DNA of 64,000 bases from CAYNXB01 sp964401045 (GTDB lineage Bacteria > Pseudomonadota > Alphaproteobacteria > Sphingomonadales > Sphingomonadaceae): assembly GCA_964401045.1 (NCBI GenBank), contig CAYNXB010000002.1, positions 17,944 through 81,943 of the forward strand, read 5' to 3'. Of the stretch, positions 1 to 8,598 are shown piece after piece. Numbering within the stretch: the first letter of the stretch is position 1; each line of letters starts with the position of its first letter. The notes beneath the pieces are model-generated. The model was not told the origin of the DNA. It did no database searches and saw only the letters and a program-made list of their open reading frames with translations. A program made the translations under genes and the position numbers.

Positions 1-682
1 AATTGCCGCGCGCTGCGGAATAGACGCCGGTTCCGCAACCATCGTTGCCGATGATCCGCGTACAGCGGCGGCGAAGCGCAGCCCCCTTTCGACCTTGTTC
101 GCCCGCGACGTCGCGTCGAGCACGGTGTTCCTGTGGATCGCGTTCTTCTTCTGCCTGTTGGCCAATTATTCGATGTTCAGCTGGGTGCCGTCGATGCTCG
201 CGAGCCTCGGGTTCGCCCTCTCGTTGACGGGGCTGGGCATGACATGGCTCTCGCTCGGCGGGATCATCGGCGGGATCGGCTGTGGCTGGCTGATCGGCAA
301 GTGCGGCTCGCGAATGGTGGTGATCGCCTTCGCCGCCGGGGGCGTGGTGTCATCGCTCGCGCTCGGCTTGCTTATCGACCGCGGTGTCGGCGGCCTGGCG
401 GGCATTCTCGGCTTCCTGTTCGTGATCGGAATCTTCGCCTCGGGCCTGCTCAACGGGATCTACACGTTCGCGGCGTTCATTTATCCGGACCGGGCGCGCA
501 GCACCGGCGTCGGTGCGGCCGCCGCGGCGGGGCGGATCGGGGCGATCGTCAGCTCCTATGCCGGTGTGATCGCGCTCGCGGTTGGCGGGGCGTCGGGATA
601 TTTCCTGCTTATCGCTGGCTCGCTGGCGATCTCGCTCGTGGCCGTGGCGTTGATCAAGCGCCAGATTCCCAAGGCCGCCTAG
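1..682 (+). CDS. MFS transporter, AAHS-like, C-terminal part (5' end outside window)
   Basis: The frame is open from base 2 with no stop, so the gene begins before the window; about 226 residues are visible. They contain about six hydrophobic segments and resemble the C-terminal half of the aromatic-acid:H+ symporter encoded at 24948-26312; both share an FSWVP stretch after a transmembrane helix and a late ARSTGVG/ARATGVG motif. This suggests an inner-membrane proton symporter for an aromatic acid. The stop overlaps the stop of the convergent amidohydrolase through a shared CTAG. The substrate cannot be predicted from the visible part. Confidence 0.8.
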   Translation, partial: IAARCGIDAGSATIVADDPRTAAAKRSPLSTLFARDVASSTVFLWIAFFFCLLANYSMFSWVPSMLASLGFALSLTGLGMTWLSLGGIIGGIGCGWLIGKCGSRMVVIAFAAGGVVSSLALGLLIDRGVGGLAGILGFLFVIGIFASGLLNGIYTFAAFIYPDRARSTGVGAAAAAGRIGAIVSSYAGVIALAVGGASGYFLLIAGSLAISLVAVALIKRQIPKAA

Positions 683-1530
683 TCCATCGAATAGACGCGC
701 GCGGCGGTGCCGCCCAGCAGTTGCTCCTGCTCACCTGTGCTCAGGCCGCCGACCGCCTCGCGGCCCAAGTCTGCCATATAGCCGTAAGTGCCCGGCGATT
801 GGGTGATGTCCGATCCCCACATCATTCGTTCCGCGCCAAACAGGTCGCGCACGCGGTGGACGAGCGGGCGGGCGTCGATCCCCGCATGATGCAGCCGACC
901 GAGCGGAATGGTGGTGAACTTGACGGTCACTCCTTCGAACCCGGCGACGCCTTCGAGCAACTCGTCGACCCCGTGGTCTGGCGGCCCGGCTTCGGCGCGG
1001 ATCGCTGCGAAGTGATCGATCACCACGGTCAGCCCGGCGATGTCGCCCAGGATCGCGCGCAGACGTGCCAGCCCTTCGGCGCGGTTCCACGGGAAGAAGT
1101 GCACGCACACCGGCACCTGCAATTGCGCCGCGGCGGCCCAGGCCCCGCGCGCGCCGGGCGAATCGAGCCAGCCCATGCCCTGGCCTCTGACCAGCTCCAT
1201 CAGACGGATGCCGGCCGCGCTGCCTTCGCGGGCGAGCCGCTCGACCTGCTGCGCGCAATCGGAACGCGTCGGATCGATCGAGCCGACCGCGCGTAGCCGC
1301 TCGGGGAAGCGCGCCGCGCTATCGCAGACGTAGGAATTGTCGAAGCCATAGATCGAGCCGCGCTGGACCAGCACCGCCTTGTCTACGCCGGCCGCGTCCA
1401 TCTCGCGCAGCAGGAACTCCACGTCCATCGGCTTGTCGAAGTCCGCCGGCGCGATCTCGCCTGACGGGGACGCGGGAACGTAGCGCACCTTGTCGCCGCT
1501 GATGACATGGGCGTGGGCGTCAATCATCAT
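679..1530 (-). CDS. Amidohydrolase-2 family metal-dependent hydrolase
   Basis: This 283-residue TIM-barrel protein starts with the metal-binding DAHAHV motif and has a late WGSD motif (after RMMWGSD) that supplies the catalytic Asp of the family. A conserved DNSYVCD segment, like that in the other amidohydrolases of this window, follows the second strand. The family (ACMSD, LigI, LigJ, LigW) hydrolyses, hydrates or decarboxylates ring-cleavage products. It is the last gene of a leftward run after the BNR-repeat gene, with a hairpin between them. The exact reaction is unknown. Confidence 0.8.
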   Translation of the reverse strand: MMIDAHAHVISGDKVRYVPASPSGEIAPADFDKPMDVEFLLREMDAAGVDKAVLVQRGSIYGFDNSYVCDSAARFPERLRAVGSIDPTRSDCAQQVERLAREGSAAGIRLMELVRGQGMGWLDSPGARGAWAAAAQLQVPVCVHFFPWNRAEGLARLRAILGDIAGLTVVIDHFAAIRAEAGPPDHGVDELLEGVAGFEGVTVKFTTIPLGRLHHAGIDARPLVHRVRDLFGAERMMWGSDITQSPGTYGYMADLGREAVGGLSTGEQEQLLGGTAARVYSMD

Positions 1531-1580
1531 GCGCCCCGCCGTTCGCGCGCTTCGAACCAGTTGTCACGTATGCCCCCAAA

Positions 1581-1597
1581 GCCGGCGGAAAGCCGGC
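1581..1597 (-). terminator. GC hairpin between BNR gene and amidohydrolase
   Basis: GCCGGC-N5-GCCGGC forms a 6-bp stem just after the stop of the BNR-repeat gene read leftward. The stem is followed by a short TTTG run rather than a true U tract, so it is a weak terminator or a processing/attenuation hairpin. Confidence 0.35.
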
Positions 1598-1605
1598 GCT
1601 CCCCA

Positions 1606-2775
1606 TCACGTAAAGGCGTTCATCGCCTTGAGCTTTTCCTCGTAAGCGACCCGCTCCTCGGCCGGCAGGAAGTGGCGGAAGTGCGGCCCCTTGGACATCG
1701 CCGGCAGGTCGTCGCCGATCTTGACCCAGCTCTCGGCGGCATCGGTGCTCATGTAGAGCTCCCCGCAGGCCGACCCGGCATAGAGCTCAAGTCCGCCCTC
1801 GGCGGAATCGTGCATCGCGGCGACCTCGAGGTTGCCGGCGACGGGATCGGCCATGCCGTTCATGGCGTTGACCCAGGTCCTGCCATGATCGGTGCTCTTC
1901 ATGAACTTCGGATAGGCCGTGCCTTCCGCGCCCCAGTTCGGATTGGGATTCATGCCCGCGCCGACCATGAACAGCAGGTCTTCGCGGGGGTGGACAAAGA
2001 ATGGATCGGGGTAGGCGCAGGGGTGGTTGGTGTCGGTCAGCCGCTCCCACGACGCGCCGCGATCGGTGGTATGGTAGGCGCCGATCCCGGAGGTGAAGAA
2101 GATCTCGTTCGGGTTGTCGCGATAGAAAGTCACGCGGTGCTGGTCGCGGCGGAACTTGTCGTCCGGCTGCTCCATCGAATGGATCGAGGTCCAGGTCTCG
2201 CCGCCGTCCTCGCTGCGCAGCAGGTCACCCTGCTCGACGCAGATGTAGATCGTCTCCGGCTCCGAGGGGTGCGAGGCGATGTGCTTGATGTGCGGGTCGG
2301 AGCGCGGGAAGAACCAGTGCTCGGTTCCCGCGACTTCGGTACACTTGGGATAGGCGGTCCAGCTCCGGCCCAGATCGAAGCTGCGGTAGAACATCACCGG
2401 CTCGGTGCCGAGGTTGAGGATCGTCCGGCCGTCGACATGCTGGACTAGCAGCGAATAGACGTGGCCCGATTGCAGCCCTTCATTGCGTGCTTCCCAGCTC
2501 GCGCCGAGGTCCTCGCTGACCATCAAGCCGCCTTCGAAATGCAGCCCGGCGAGCAGCAGTCCGGTGATCTCGTCATAGACCAGCGCGCTGACATGCCGGC
2601 CTTCGAGCAGCACGGCATCCCGCTTGCGCCAGGGACTGCCCGGGCCCTCCCGGCGGAAATCGAGCACGCCCTCGGCAGTCGCGACCAGCATGCGCCGCGC
2701 AGCCTTTTCGCTCGACGAGGCGGTCTTTCCGTTGGCCGAAATGCAGATGATCGTCTCGGCGGCGTCGCGAGCCAT
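1606..2775 (-). CDS. BNR/sialidase-like beta-propeller protein (WD40/YVTN/BNR type)
   Basis: This 389-residue protein has repeated Asp-box-like segments (S-x-D-x-G-x-T/S-W) such as SEDLGASW, SFDLGRSW, SEDGGETW, TTDRGASW, STDHGRTW and STDAAESW, spaced about 40-60 residues apart. That is diagnostic of a six- or seven-bladed BNR propeller. No signal peptide is visible, so it is probably cytoplasmic. I chose the ATG at 2775 over an upstream TTG at 2793 because GGAG lies 8 bases before it. A TTGAAC-N16-TATACA promoter overlaps the regional operator motif just upstream. Such proteins occur in aromatic-degradation loci, but their role is unproven; sialidase activity is not implied. Confidence 0.75.
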   Translation of the reverse strand: MARDAAETIICISANGKTASSSEKAARRMLVATAEGVLDFRREGPGSPWRKRDAVLLEGRHVSALVYDEITGLLLAGLHFEGGLMVSEDLGASWEARNEGLQSGHVYSLLVQHVDGRTILNLGTEPVMFYRSFDLGRSWTAYPKCTEVAGTEHWFFPRSDPHIKHIASHPSEPETIYICVEQGDLLRSEDGGETWTSIHSMEQPDDKFRRDQHRVTFYRDNPNEIFFTSGIGAYHTTDRGASWERLTDTNHPCAYPDPFFVHPREDLLFMVGAGMNPNPNWGAEGTAYPKFMKSTDHGRTWVNAMNGMADPVAGNLEVAAMHDSAEGGLELYAGSACGELYMSTDAAESWVKIGDDLPAMSKGPHFRHFLPAEERVAYEEKLKAMNAFT

Positions 2776-2796
2776 CGCGGATGCTCCAGTCAAAGG

Positions 2797-2835
2797 TTAT
2801 ACGTTTTTGTATAATCATTCAGAGCGAGCGTTCAA
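2797..2835 (-). promoter_or_regulatory. Promoter and operator of the BNR gene
   Basis: On the minus strand TTGAAC (2830-2835) is followed after 16 bases by TATACA (2808-2813). The -10 box lies in the regional motif, here AATGA-TTATA-CAAAA, and in a second palindrome TTATAC-N6-GTATAA (2797-2814). The -35 box lies in the intergenic end and last codons of the upstream gene. This is read directly from sequence; binding is inferred. Confidence 0.55.
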
Positions 2836-3641
2836 CCCGAATGGGCAAAGAAAATTCGCTCGGCATTGCCCCCGAAGATGGCCGCGACCTCCGCTTCCGG
2901 GCGGCCGGCGAACAGATCGCGGGTCCAGCTGAGCGCATTGGCGTAGCCCTCGCGCGAGGAGACAACCGGGAAGTCGCTGCCCCACAGCAGGCGCTCGGCG
3001 CCGAACGTCTCGAGCGCTTCCAGCAGGATCGCGCCCTTGGCGGCGTCGAGCACTGGCGGCTGTGCGGGCAGCGGCGCACCAACCGCGCGTTGCGCGAGCT
3101 GGCCGAGCGCGGGGATCTTGAGGCTGACATTGGGCAGGCGGGCAAGAGCAAGGATGCCGTGCCAGGTCTCCTCGCTCCGGTCGCAGTCGGGCCGGGTCCA
3201 GCCGCCGAGGTGCTCGACCACGATCGGGAGGCGGGAGAACTCGTTGGCCAGCGCAGCGAAGTCGTCGGCGAGCAGCGCAGCCGATGCGCCGCCGCAACTG
3301 ATAACCAGGCCACATTCGTCCGCCGCTCGCCACACCGCAAGGGGATCGTCGCCCGGGCTCCGCGCGTCGGGCCGCAGGCGAAGGCCGGTCATTCCGCGCT
3401 CCGCCCATTGGCGGACGGCCTCCGCCGCATCCGGCGCAGCGGCATCCACTCCTCCGACATTGGCGAATCGGCCCGGAAAGCGAGCCACGCACTGCTCGTG
3501 GTAGGAATTGTCGAACTGGCCGAGGATCTGGGTGAGCACCGCCTTTGCCACGCCGTTGCGATCCATCTGGAACAGCAAGGCTTCCACAGGCTCGAACCAT
3601 AACGGGGAGGCGTGGCAATGGGCATCGATCACGGGCACGGC
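2832..3641 (-). CDS. Amidohydrolase-2 family metal-dependent hydrolase
   Basis: This protein of about 269 residues begins VPVIDAHCH, the metal-binding strand-1 motif, and has HLGG in the middle and WGSDFP near the end. The frame is open to ATGs at 3710 and 3683, but the GTG at 3641 has GGAG six bases upstream and puts the DAHCH motif at the usual N-terminal place. It follows the DHA2-type transporter by 28 bases in the same leftward operon. By family it should act on a ring-cleavage or lactone intermediate; the substrate is unknown. Like the gene at 679, it has a DNSY segment. Confidence 0.8.
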   Translation of the reverse strand, partial: AVPVIDAHCHASPLWFEPVEALLFQMDRNGVAKAVLTQILGQFDNSYHEQCVARFPGRFANVGGVDAAAPDAAEAVRQWAERGMTGLRLRPDARSPGDDPLAVWRAADECGLVISCGGASAALLADDFAALANEFSRLPIVVEHLGGWTRPDCDRSEETWHGILALARLPNVSLKIPALGQLAQRAVGAPLPAQPPVLDAAKGAILLEALETFGAERLLWGSDFPVVSSREGYANALSWTRDLFAGRPEAEVAAIFGGNAERIFFAHSG

Positions 3642-3669
3642 AAGCTCCTGAAGCTTGTTTTCATGGGTT

Positions 3670-5079
3670 TCATGCCACCGCATCTTCGGGATGGACCTCG
3701 CGCAAGTCATGCGGAAGCCGGCGGTAGAGGAACAGGGTCGATACGATCCCGATCCCGGCGATCGCCACCAGGGTCAGGCGATACTGGTCGATCGAGGGTT
3801 CTGCATAGCCGCCGGCCTTGGCGAAAAGGCTCAGCATCACCGCGGTGGTCGAGATCGACAGCGCGTTGAACAATTGCATCGAGATGTTGGCGAGCACGTT
3901 GCCCGAAGTCATGGTCGATGGGCCGAGCGTGGCGTAGGACAGCGTGCTGATCCCCGTGAACACTAGCGACCGCGCCATCCCCGCAACGAACAGCGCTGCG
4001 GTAAGCGAGGGCACCAGCCATGGACCGGGCGTCGCGGCGATGAATGCCGCGATGGTCGCCAGTCCCGCGATGCTGGCTCCGATCACCGTGTGGCGATAGC
4101 CGAAGCGGTCGAACAGCGGCTTGATCCATGGCTTGGTGATCAGGTCACCGCCGTTCAGCGCAATCAGCAAGAGCCCCGCCACGAACGGGCTGAGCCCGAA
4201 GCCGACCTGGAACATCAATGGTAGTGCGAAGATCAGCGCGCGCGGGGGCAGGCGGGAGAACGCGCCCGCACCGATCGCGGCGGTGCGGAATGCCGGACTG
4301 CGCATCGCGGCCGTCTCCACTACCGCGCCGGGATGGCGGCGAATGTGCCGTATGGCGGCGAGAAACAGCAGCGTCCCGATCGCGATGAGGCTCCACGGCA
4401 AAGGGGCGGTAAGCCCGCCGACCAGCCGGTCGAACCCGGTCAGCATTGCAATCAGGCCGCCGCTGAGCAGGACGATTCCACGCACATCGAGCGGCAGCCT
4501 GGGATTGGCTTCCATCCGCGGGATCCGGAGATAGGCGACCAGGAACAGCAGTGCGGAGACCGGCAGGTTGAGCAGGAAGATGTATTCCCAGCGCGCGTAA
4601 TCGACGATGAACCCGCCCAGCGAAGGCCCGAATGTCGGCGCGATCAGCATCGGCATCGACGTGATCGCCATCGCGTCGACCAGTTCCTCCTTGCTCGTCT
4701 GTCGCAGCAGGATCAGGCGTCCGACCGGCACGATCAGCGCGGCGCACGCGCCCTGCAGCGCGCGTGCGAGGATGAAGCTCCAGAACGTTTCGGACAGCGC
4801 GCAGCACAGCGAAAACGCCGCGAAGCCGACGATGGCGGAAAGGAATACCCGTTTGGCGCCAAAGCGGTCGGCGGCCCAGCCGCTCGCCGGCAGGACGGCG
4901 ACGATCATCGTGACATAGATGCTCACGGCCAGGCTCAGCGAGACCACCGGCCTGCCGAAGTCCCGCGCAATCTCGGGCAGGGCGACGACCAATACCGCGC
5001 CGTCGAGCTGGGCCATGAACATCGCCGCCGACGTGATCAGCACCATGTCCCGACTCTGGAGCGCCAGTAAGCGCTTCAT
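3670..5079 (-). CDS. MFS transporter, DHA2 (EmrB/QacA-like) family
   Basis: This 469-residue polytopic inner-membrane protein has the family motif LDGAVLVVALP in helix 1, motif A (GWAADRFGAKR) after helix 2, and the antiporter motif C (APTFGPSLGGFI) in helix 5. These mark a proton-driven antiporter of the 14-helix drug-efflux type, though 469 residues is short for it. The start overlaps the stop of the upstream 68-residue gene as ATGA. In this operon it probably exports a substrate or toxic intermediate. Export rather than uptake is inferred from motif C. Confidence 0.85.
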   Translation of the reverse strand: MKRLLALQSRDMVLITSAAMFMAQLDGAVLVVALPEIARDFGRPVVSLSLAVSIYVTMIVAVLPASGWAADRFGAKRVFLSAIVGFAAFSLCCALSETFWSFILARALQGACAALIVPVGRLILLRQTSKEELVDAMAITSMPMLIAPTFGPSLGGFIVDYARWEYIFLLNLPVSALLFLVAYLRIPRMEANPRLPLDVRGIVLLSGGLIAMLTGFDRLVGGLTAPLPWSLIAIGTLLFLAAIRHIRRHPGAVVETAAMRSPAFRTAAIGAGAFSRLPPRALIFALPLMFQVGFGLSPFVAGLLLIALNGGDLITKPWIKPLFDRFGYRHTVIGASIAGLATIAAFIAATPGPWLVPSLTAALFVAGMARSLVFTGISTLSYATLGPSTMTSGNVLANISMQLFNALSISTTAVMLSLFAKAGGYAEPSIDQYRLTLVAIAGIGIVSTLFLYRRLPHDLREVHPEDAVA

Positions 5080-5285
5080 CAGTCGATCGCGCCGTCGTCC
5101 GTCTCGCGGGCCTGGAATTCATGCGGGCGTTGCGTCTTGGCGGCGGCACGGCGGCTGAGCACGATGGTGAGGATGACCCCGGCCACCCCGAGGATCGCCC
5201 CCGCCATCTCGAAATTGGTCATCTCGAGCGGGTTGAGGCTCATCATGTCGGCCTTGCCGTCGAGGGCGAAGCTGAAGTTGGGCAT
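5079..5285 (-). CDS. Small single-pass membrane protein, unknown
   Basis: This 68-residue protein has one hydrophobic segment (about residues 27-45, AGAILGVAGVILTIVL) followed by a basic stretch (SRRAAAKTQR), so an N-out, C-in topology is likely. Its stop overlaps the start of the DHA2 transporter (ATGA), so it is translationally coupled and probably real. No family is recognised. It could be a transporter-associated small subunit; that is a guess from position only. Confidence 0.55.
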   Translation of the reverse strand: MPNFSFALDGKADMMSLNPLEMTNFEMAGAILGVAGVILTIVLSRRAAAKTQRPHEFQARETDDGAID

Positions 5286-5303
5286 CTCGTCCGGGCCTTT
5301 CGA

Positions 5304-5753
5304 TCAGAGGGAGCGGATCACCCGCGCCGGATCGTTCCAGACGGGCTGGGGCGCGGCGCGGAATTTCAGCAGCGGGTAGAAGTAGTTCGCATAGGCCGCC
5401 AGCAACACCAGGTGCATCACCAGGTTGCGCGTGACGGAAAGCTGGACATGCGGCGCGGGGGACCATGGCACGTTGACCAGGAAAATCATCATCGTGACCG
5501 GCATCAGCATGGTCAGCGCCAGCGGCACGAAGCGGTTGAACAGCAGGCACATCCCACAGGTGAACTCGATCACCTTGGCAAACGCGAACAGGTTGAGGTT
5601 GGTCGCCGCGATGACGAATTCGTTCCCAGCGACCTCGGCGATCTTCGGCTGCGGCCAGAACAGCAGGAAGTAGTTGAGCCCGGACACCATGTTGAAGCCG
5701 CCGAGATAAAAGCGGCAGAACGTCACGGCATATTTCGCGATAATGCGTTTCAT
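5304..5753 (-). CDS. DoxX-like membrane protein (paralogue 1)
   Basis: This 149-residue protein has about four transmembrane helices and resembles the DoxX family. It carries the motif KxxExxxGxxLLxNRxVPL (KVIEFTCG...LLFNRFVPL) that recurs in the proteins at 11697 and 26334. DoxX proteins are small membrane subunits linked to quinone or redox functions, but the biochemical role of this subgroup is unknown. It lies 30 bases after the flavin monooxygenase gene and 18 bases before the 68-residue gene in one leftward operon. Confidence 0.7.
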   Translation of the reverse strand: MKRIIAKYAVTFCRFYLGGFNMVSGLNYFLLFWPQPKIAEVAGNEFVIAATNLNLFAFAKVIEFTCGMCLLFNRFVPLALTMLMPVTMMIFLVNVPWSPAPHVQLSVTRNLVMHLVLLAAYANYFYPLLKFRAAPQPVWNDPARVIRSL

Positions 5754-5782
5754 CGGCCCGATCCCCTCATCCCCTGCTTTGG

Positions 5783-7021
5783 CTATTTGCGCCTCGGTAG
5801 GGCAAAGTCCCCTTTCTTGAGGCCCGCCGCGGCGCGGCCATAGCCGGTCATCGCCGTATCCCAGGTAAAGGCGAAGTGCTGCGCGCCCGCGTTCACGTCG
5901 CGGAACAGCTGCTGCATCCGCTGCCCGTCATAGATCGAGCTGCCGCCGGACGCTTCGAAGATCCGGTTCGCCGCATGGCGCGCGCGTTGTGCGGCCCAGG
6001 CCCAGTCGCGCGAGATCTTCGCGCTGTCGAGCGGGGTGATGTCCTTGGGGTCGCGCGCGCGGTCGATCATTTCCGCGTCGCTGATCACCAGCGCCAGCGC
6101 AGCGTCGATCTCGGCCGAGATTTCGCCGATGCGGGCGAGGGTGGCCGATTGTTCCGCCACTTCCAGCGGCTCGGCATCCGCGAGGCGGCCGCCGATGTGC
6201 TCCGCGAAGCGCCGCGCCATTCCCTTGGCGATACCCAGCGGCGCGCCGATGATCGAGAACGGGGCGACGTTGGAGAACGGCATGCGGTAGATCGCCCCAT
6301 CGTGCAGCCGCGCGCCGGGGGTGGAGCCGGCCAGCATATCCGCCAGCGAGCAGCTGCGATGCGCCGGGACGAAGCTGTCGGCGATCCGGATCGACCGGCT
6401 GCCCGTCGCCCGCAGGCCCATCGTGTGCCAATCGTCGAGCACTTCGATCTCGGATTTCGGGATCACGAAGAAGCGCGGTTCCATGCTGCCGTCCGCCTTC
6501 TTCACCACGTTGCCGACGATCACCCAGGTGGCGTAGTCGATGCCCGAGCAGAACCGGCCTTCGCCGCCGGTCAGCCGGTAGCCGCCGTCCTCCTCGACCA
6601 CGGTCCCGCCGAGGCGGAACACGGTGGCGATCAGGGTGGTGGGGTCGCTCATCACGTCGCGCTGCGCCTGCTCGGGGAACAGGTTGATCAACCAGCTATG
6701 TCCGGCGAGGACGCCGAAGACCCACGCCGCCGAGCCGGAGACGGTGCCGATCTCGGTCGTCACCCGCACGAGGTCGGCGAAGCCCAGTTCCGACCCGCCG
6801 AGATTGCGCGGCATGACAATGCCGAACAGGCCGGTCGCACGGATTTTCTCGACGATGTCGTCCGATAAATGGCGATCGATGTCGAACTGGGCGTCGCCGC
6901 GCTCGATCTCGGGCAGGAGCTCCCGAATCCGGGTCAGGGCTTCGTCGCCCGATGAGACCACGGGCCAGTCGTTATCGATCATCAGCGCGCCGTGTGAAAG
7001 CCCTTGCGCGGCATCAGCCAT
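5783..7021 (-). CDS. Acyl-CoA-dehydrogenase-like flavin-dependent monooxygenase
   Basis: This 412-residue protein has the acyl-CoA dehydrogenase fold: an N-terminal helical domain, a middle beta domain (about 120-230), and a C-terminal helical domain ending TGYGRAAAGLKKG. It lacks the catalytic Glu context of true dehydrogenases and resembles group D two-component hydroxylases (HsaA/HpaB-like), which use reduced flavin. A reductase partner could be the protein at 10181. The ATG at 7021 is preferred to a GTG at 7096 because AAGGA lies seven bases upstream and the 7096 start would fall inside the operator. It is the first gene of the leftward operon. Confidence 0.75.
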   Translation of the reverse strand: MADAAQGLSHGALMIDNDWPVVSSGDEALTRIRELLPEIERGDAQFDIDRHLSDDIVEKIRATGLFGIVMPRNLGGSELGFADLVRVTTEIGTVSGSAAWVFGVLAGHSWLINLFPEQAQRDVMSDPTTLIATVFRLGGTVVEEDGGYRLTGGEGRFCSGIDYATWVIVGNVVKKADGSMEPRFFVIPKSEIEVLDDWHTMGLRATGSRSIRIADSFVPAHRSCSLADMLAGSTPGARLHDGAIYRMPFSNVAPFSIIGAPLGIAKGMARRFAEHIGGRLADAEPLEVAEQSATLARIGEISAEIDAALALVISDAEMIDRARDPKDITPLDSAKISRDWAWAAQRARHAANRIFEASGGSSIYDGQRMQQLFRDVNAGAQHFAFTWDTAMTGYGRAAAGLKKGDFALPRRK

Positions 7022-7066
7022 CCTCGAATCCTTTTCAAGCAAATCAGCCCAAGCCGGCAGCGGCGT

Positions 7067-7098
7067 TTGACCCGCCTGCGCCAGATTGTTATACACTT
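7067..7098 (+). promoter_or_regulatory. Promoter/operator between divergent monooxygenase and dioxygenase genes
   Basis: TTGACC (7067-7072), a 17-base spacer and TATACA (7090-7095) form a strong promoter reading toward the dioxygenase at 7196. The operator-like motif GATTG-TTATA-CACTT (7084-7098) covers the -10 box. It lies 63 bases before the divergent ATG at 7021, so one site could control both directions. Confidence 0.65.
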
Positions 7099-7195
7099 TA
7101 AGTAGCCGATAGAAATTGACGCATCAAGTCCCGTTTGATCGCGCAGCCCGGCCGGTTGCGCTATCCGAAGAGCGGGAGCGTTCGGGAGAATTGCG

Positions 7196-8188
7196 ATGGC
7201 CGAAGTGGTTCTGGGAATTGGGACGAGCCATGGTCCCATGCTCGTCACCGAAACGGAGACCTGGGGCCTGCGCGTGCCCGCGGACAAGGCCAACCAGCAC
7301 GCCTGGAAAGGCGGGAGCTGGTCGTTCGACGACCTCGTGGCCGCCCGCACTGGGGAGGGGCTCGCCGAACAGTCGACCAAGGACGTATGGGACCAGCGGC
7401 AGGCGACGTGCCAGGCCAACATCGAAAAACTGGCCGATATCTTCGCCGAAGCGCGAATTGACGTGGCGGTGATCGTAGGCAACGACCAGAATGAGATCTA
7501 CCGCCCCGCGCTCAACCCGGCGTTCGCGGTCCACTACGGCGACACGATCACCAACTACGAATTCTCCGAGGACCGGATCAAGGAGCTGCCCCCGGGGATC
7601 GAAGTATCGCTGCCCGGCTATATTCCTTCGGGCGGGGCTGAGTATCGCGGCTGCCCGGAGCTGGCGCTCAAGATCATCGACCAGGCGATCGCTGACGAGT
7701 TCGATGTCGCCACCATGTCCAGCCTGCCGCGCCCGGAAACGCCGCACGCCTGGGGCTTTGTCTATCGCCGTATCATGCGCGACAATCCGTGCCCGAGCGT
7801 GATGGTGACGATTAACACCTTCTTCCCGCCTAACCGCCCGAGTGCGCGGCGTTGCTACAAGTTCGGCCAGTCGATCCTTGAAGCGATCCGCGAATGGGAC
7901 AGCGACAAGCGCGTGGCGCTGATCGGCAGCGGCGGACTGACCCACTTCGTGATCGACGAGACCGTTGACCGGACCTTCCTGAACGCGCTTCAGCACAACG
8001 ACTTCGAGCCGGTGTTCGGCCTGGGCGAGGAGACGTTCCGCGACGGGACGTCCGAGATCAAAAACTGGATTCCAGTCGCAGGGGCGATGTCGCAGCTCGG
8101 GTTGGAGCCGCACGTGCTCGACTACGTGCCGTGCTATCGCAGCGAGGCCGGAACGGGCAACGCGATGGGCTTCGTCTACTGGCGGTAA
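7196..8188 (+). CDS. LigB-type class III extradiol ring-cleavage dioxygenase
   Basis: This 330-residue protein matches the catalytic subunit fold of protocatechuate 4,5-dioxygenase/gallate dioxygenase. His12 in GTSHGPM is the expected first iron ligand, VGNDQNE (about residues 98-104) and GSGGLTHFVIDE (about 241-252) are typical active-site segments. It should cleave a catecholic ring with O2 at a non-heme Fe(II) centre in the cytoplasm. No separate LigA-type alpha subunit lies next to it. It is divergent from the flavin monooxygenase, which may supply the dihydroxy substrate. The substrate is unknown. Confidence 0.85.
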   Translation: MAEVVLGIGTSHGPMLVTETETWGLRVPADKANQHAWKGGSWSFDDLVAARTGEGLAEQSTKDVWDQRQATCQANIEKLADIFAEARIDVAVIVGNDQNEIYRPALNPAFAVHYGDTITNYEFSEDRIKELPPGIEVSLPGYIPSGGAEYRGCPELALKIIDQAIADEFDVATMSSLPRPETPHAWGFVYRRIMRDNPCPSVMVTINTFFPPNRPSARRCYKFGQSILEAIREWDSDKRVALIGSGGLTHFVIDETVDRTFLNALQHNDFEPVFGLGEETFRDGTSEIKNWIPVAGAMSQLGLEPHVLDYVPCYRSEAGTGNAMGFVYWR

Positions 8189-8196
8189 GCTTGCCG

Positions 8197-8571
8197 CTAT
8201 TGCGGACCAAGGCCGCCCGACAATGCTTCGCGCAGGGCCGCCGCCGCTTCCTTTGGCTTGCCGTCCATGCCCACCAGGTCGTGCGCGCGGTGGACGATGT
8301 CGCGCATATTGCGCAGCGTCTCCGGTCCGCGCAGGCCGTCGGGGTCGCCCGATCGGCAAGCAACGTCGAGCAGGCGCCACAGCTCGTCGAGCTCGCTTTC
8401 GCGGTAAATGTGCTGCTCCGCTGTGCGGGATTGCTGCAAGCGGTCGGCCAGCACCTGGATCGTGAGATCAGAAAAGTTCTCGACGGGGATGATGTCGTCC
8501 AGGTCCAAGACGGGCTCCAAAATGGCAGATAGGGTAGTGACTTTGTCGCGAGCAGAGGATATGTATATCAT
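8197..8571 (-). CDS. Small soluble protein, unknown
   Basis: This frame gives a 124-residue, acidic, mostly helical protein with no hydrophobic segment. It fills the gap between the dioxygenase and the Rieske gene on the opposite strand. The frame continues far upstream through the Rieske gene, but that part is a shadow; the ATG at 8571 is the first plausible start within the gap. No ribosome binding site is obvious, so the start is uncertain. Amino-acid composition looks genuine (few Arg/Pro-rich stretches). No domain is recognised. Confidence 0.5.
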   Translation of the reverse strand: MIYISSARDKVTTLSAILEPVLDLDDIIPVENFSDLTIQVLADRLQQSRTAEQHIYRESELDELWRLLDVACRSGDPDGLRGPETLRNMRDIVHRAHDLVGMDGKPKEAAAALREALSGGLGPQ

Positions 8572-8586
8572 ATTGTCTAACAAAGC
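8558..8586 (+). promoter_or_regulatory. Operator-like motifs upstream of Rieske oxygenase
   Basis: GATAT-GTATA-TCATA (8558-8572, containing a 12-bp GATAT-GT-ATATC palindrome) and an adjacent ATTG-TCTAA-CAAA (8573-8585) resemble the regional motif. They sit 13-40 bases before the start codon at 8599. No clear -35 box is visible, TTTGTC at 8542 being the nearest candidate. Confidence 0.4.
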
Positions 8587-8598
8587 TAGGTAGGTCAA

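Noticed and set aside
1606..2775. Calling the BNR protein a sialidase
   Set aside because: Asp boxes alone are shared by many propellers, and no sialic acid genes are present.
4145..5149. 334-codon minus-strand frame overlapping the DHA2 transporter
   Set aside because: Arg-rich shadow of a high-GC gene; no domain, no ribosome site.
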